From Bryobacterales bacterium (lineage in GTDB: Bacteria; Cyanobacteriota; Vampirovibrionia; Obscuribacterales; Obscuribacteraceae): DNA of 6,864 bases. The DNA lies in NCBI GenBank assembly GCA_903970295.1, contig CAJCHQ010000831.1:1-6864 (forward strand), written 5' to 3'. Each line of letters begins with the position of its first letter. The first letter of the stretch is position 1. Positions 5,307 through 6,864 of this stretch are shown one piece after another. The position numbers and the translations under genes were made by a program. The notes beneath the pieces were generated by a model. It saw only the letters and a list, made by a program, of their open reading frames with translations. It was not told the DNA's origin and did no database searches.

Positions 5307-6864
5307 ATGTTAAAGCTGCGGGTTCGTTCTAAGTTGATGGCGGCGTTAGCCGTGCTTCTGATATTGGCCACTCCAGCTGGAGCCTGGCTATCGCTGAAGC
5401 TTTTGCCCGACAAACTATTCGAAATGCACATCCTTTTGGTAATGGCCATTCAGATTTTGGTGCCGCTTTTCTTCGCCGCCACAGTTTATCAGACAGCAAG
5501 CGGCGCCCAAAAAATCAGATTGGCGGCGTTGATGATGGCAATCGGCATGCTTTCGGCAGCAGTCGGCAATTTTTGTTCACCTGGCATCGCCATGAAAATG
5601 CTGGGCGATCAAATTGTTTTGCTCAGCCTGGTTGAATTGGCCACGGCAGTCACAGGCGGTGTATTGAGCATAATTTGTCTCTACACTCTGGCGCCCGAGT
5701 CAGTCTATGCCGATGGCATCGACCTGGCACCCTCAGCCCCAGTAGCAAAAGAGAGCAAAGAAGATAAGAAAGACAAAAAAGAGCGCGAGAAACAAGAAAA
5801 GCAGCTGGCCAAAGAGCGCGAAAAAGCAGAAAAAGAAGCGGCCAAACTGGCCGACAAAGCCATGGGCAAAGGCGGCGTCAGCGATGCCATTCGAGCGACT
5901 GGCTCGCACAAAGCGGTAGAATCCACCCTGGCTGCCGACGAACAAAATAAATTATCAGCGCCCAAAGTCGAGGCAGCACCACCCAAGGGCGAGATGTCCA
6001 ATTCAGCCACGAATTTGCGTGGATTGCTGGACACCATATCACCTGAAGACAAGCCCGGACTGACTGCTGCCGAAATCTCCGCCAAAGCCGACGCAGTAGC
6101 CAAAGCGGCGGCAGCCAAATCTGCCGCCGAAGCGAACGCACCGGGTGAACGCAAGCCGACTTCCTCCTCGACCGCAACGCGCTTGCAGGCTCAAAAACGC
6201 AAAAGCACGAGTACATTTACCAAGCTGCAAGCGCTGTCAGCAAGCGGCACTGGCACGCAAAGAAACAAAGCTGAAGGTCAGGGCGAAGAAGGCAGCGAAA
6301 GCCTCAAGTCGATCCTCGACCGCCTGGACGAAACCGCCGATGAACCAGAAATGGATTCGCTATTCGGTGGTGGCAGTCTGCTTTCTTCCGGTTCCAACAT
6401 TCCGGCATTGCCGAAAGATGTACCGGCGCCCGCCAAGCCAGCGGTGCCAGAGCGCCCGCAATCGCAGCTGACACCACAGTCGCAATTGAACCAGCCTTCG
6501 CAGTTCCCTAAACCAGGCAGCACCACCAGTAGTGGCGGCTCAAAACCAGCCGCGCAAGCCCCACCGCTCAAAGCTCCCGAGACACCCAGTAAACCGCTCG
6601 ATAAGCCGGTTGATAAACCGGCCACTAGCGCACCGGCTGGCGGTGATGCCCCCAGTCTTTCGTCGATGCTCGACTCCATCGCTACACCACAGGTGATGCA
6701 AAAAGAGGTGGAAAAGCCTGCCTCAAAACCCGGCTTGGGCGCCACCAGTCTCGGCAAAGCGGCAACGGGCAAGAAGCTCGACATCAAGATCGGCGCCACC
6801 AGTGTGGACAATTTGCCGGCGATAGAATCGCCTACCGCAGCCATTACTGAAACAAGCGAACTAG
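5307..6864 (+). CDS. Four-helix membrane protein with long low-complexity tail (3' end outside window)
   Basis: An open frame from ATG 5307 runs for 519 codons to the window edge without a stop. An in-frame TGA at 5304 bounds the start. The ribosome binding site is poor, and ATG 5337 is a second option. Residues 1-10 are basic (MLKLRVRSKL). Hydrophobic stretches at about 11-32, 38-60, 70-90 and 102-128 predict four transmembrane helices. Residues 148-185 are Lys/Glu-rich and probably a charged helix or coiled coil. The remaining 330+ residues are Ala/Pro/Ser/Lys/Gln-rich and likely disordered, on the cytoplasmic side if the positive-inside rule holds for the basic N-terminus. Within this tail a short hydrophobic motif recurs three times, and there are Gln-Ser-Gln-Leu and Asp-Lys-Pro tandem bits. 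I recognise no family. A membrane-anchored scaffold or surface/envelope adaptor is inference. The ORF is easily missed because it has no stop here. Confidence 0.82.
   Translation, partial: MLKLRVRSKLMAALAVLLILATPAGAWLSLKLLPDKLFEMHILLVMAIQILVPLFFAATVYQTASGAQKIRLAALMMAIGMLSAAVGNFCSPGIAMKMLGDQIVLLSLVELATAVTGGVLSIICLYTLAPESVYADGIDLAPSAPVAKESKEDKKDKKEREKQEKQLAKEREKAEKEAAKLADKAMGKGGVSDAIRATGSHKAVESTLAADEQNKLSAPKVEAAPPKGEMSNSATNLRGLLDTISPEDKPGLTAAEISAKADAVAKAAAAKSAAEANAPGERKPTSSSTATRLQAQKRKSTSTFTKLQALSASGTGTQRNKAEGQGEEGSESLKSILDRLDETADEPEMDSLFGGGSLLSSGSNIPALPKDVPAPAKPAVPERPQSQLTPQSQLNQPSQFPKPGSTTSSGGSKPAAQAPPLKAPETPSKPLDKPVDKPATSAPAGGDAPSLSSMLDSIATPQVMQKEVEKPASKPGLGATSLGKAATGKKLDIKIGATSVDNLPAIESPTAAITETSEL
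5748..5861 (+). other. Lys/Glu-rich charged segment of the membrane protein
   Basis: This codes for residues 148-185, a run dominated by Lys, Glu and Asp with Ala and Leu spaced through its second half (KQLAKEREKAEKEAAKLADK). It probably forms a single charged alpha-helix or short coiled coil just after the fourth membrane segment. The DNA is strongly purine-rich on the plus strand as a result. Confidence 0.7.
6012..6680 (+). repeat. Three spaced copies of an LxxLLDxI-type peptide motif
   Basis: Three short matches stand out from the low-complexity tail: NLRGLLDTI (residues 236-244, bases 6012-6038), SLKSILDRL (332-340, 6300-6326) and SLSSMLDSI (450-458, 6654-6680). The shared pattern is [NS]-L-x-[GS]-[LIM]-L-D-x-[IL]. 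The copies are about 96 and 118 residues apart, with Pro/Ser/Lys-rich linkers between them. The codons differ between copies (for example LLD is ttg-ctg-gac, ctc-gac and ctc-gac contexts), so the peptide rather than the DNA appears to be repeated. They look like short amphipathic docking helices. Confidence 0.65.

Noticed and set aside
5705..6844. Minus-strand frames of 112-188 codons (5705-6154, 5878-6216, 6278-6844).
   Set aside because: They are antisense to the Ala/Pro/Ser-rich tail of the membrane protein, where stops are rare on the other strand. Their low-complexity Ser/Ala/Phe/Gly/Leu composition mirrors that tail.
6862..6864. A TAG at the very end of the window that might close the last gene.
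   Set aside because: It is out of frame with the membrane protein: the in-frame codon is CTA at 6861-6863, so the gene is still open at the edge.

Overview
This window looks like an ordinary stretch of a bacterial chromosome with roughly balanced base composition. It is mostly housekeeping genes, plus one unfamiliar membrane protein that runs off the right edge. The lineage cannot be fixed from the sequence. The PheS carries a four-cysteine insert, and obg, pheS and pheT are of bacterial type. An uncultured bacterium is plausible, and a Vampirovibrionia/Melainabacteria-like or similarly deep lineage is only a weak guess. I see no insertion sequences, phage genes, CRISPR arrays, rRNA or convincing tRNA.

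Layout from left to right. (1) 1-645 (+) is the C-terminal half of the ribosome-assembly GTPase Obg, starting inside its G3 motif, and its stop codon leads straight into a hairpin plus T-tract terminator. (2) 664-1338 (-) is a two-gene unit transcribed towards obg: a Nudix hydrolase (TTG start), then after a 30-nt gap a 50-residue, extremely basic small protein with a good ribosome binding site. The stop codon of the small protein lies in the T-tract of the obg terminator. (3) 1339-1514 is a divergent intergenic region with a TTATAA core that gives a -10-like element on both strands. It also contains a 31-codon candidate leader ORF with a perfect AGGAGG Shine-Dalgarno just before pheS. (4) 1515-5162 (+) is pheS-pheT, a two-gene operon for both subunits of phenylalanyl-tRNA synthetase, 39 nt apart. 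(5) 5163-5306 is a short spacer with a GC-rich hairpin. (6) 5307-6864 (+) is an open reading frame of at least 519 codons. It has four predicted transmembrane helices, then a Lys/Glu-rich, probably helical stretch, then a long Pro/Ala/Ser/Lys-rich low-complexity tail carrying three spaced copies of an L-x-[GS]-[LIM]-L-D-x-[IL] motif. It has no stop before the window edge.

Functionally, obg and pheST serve translation (ribosome maturation and tRNA charging). The Nudix enzyme may clean up or signal through nucleotides, and the small basic protein looks like a nucleic-acid or ribosome binder. The best candidates for something undescribed are the membrane protein with its repeated motif, the 50-residue basic protein and the leader ORF. 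None amounts to a recognisable new system on the evidence available here.
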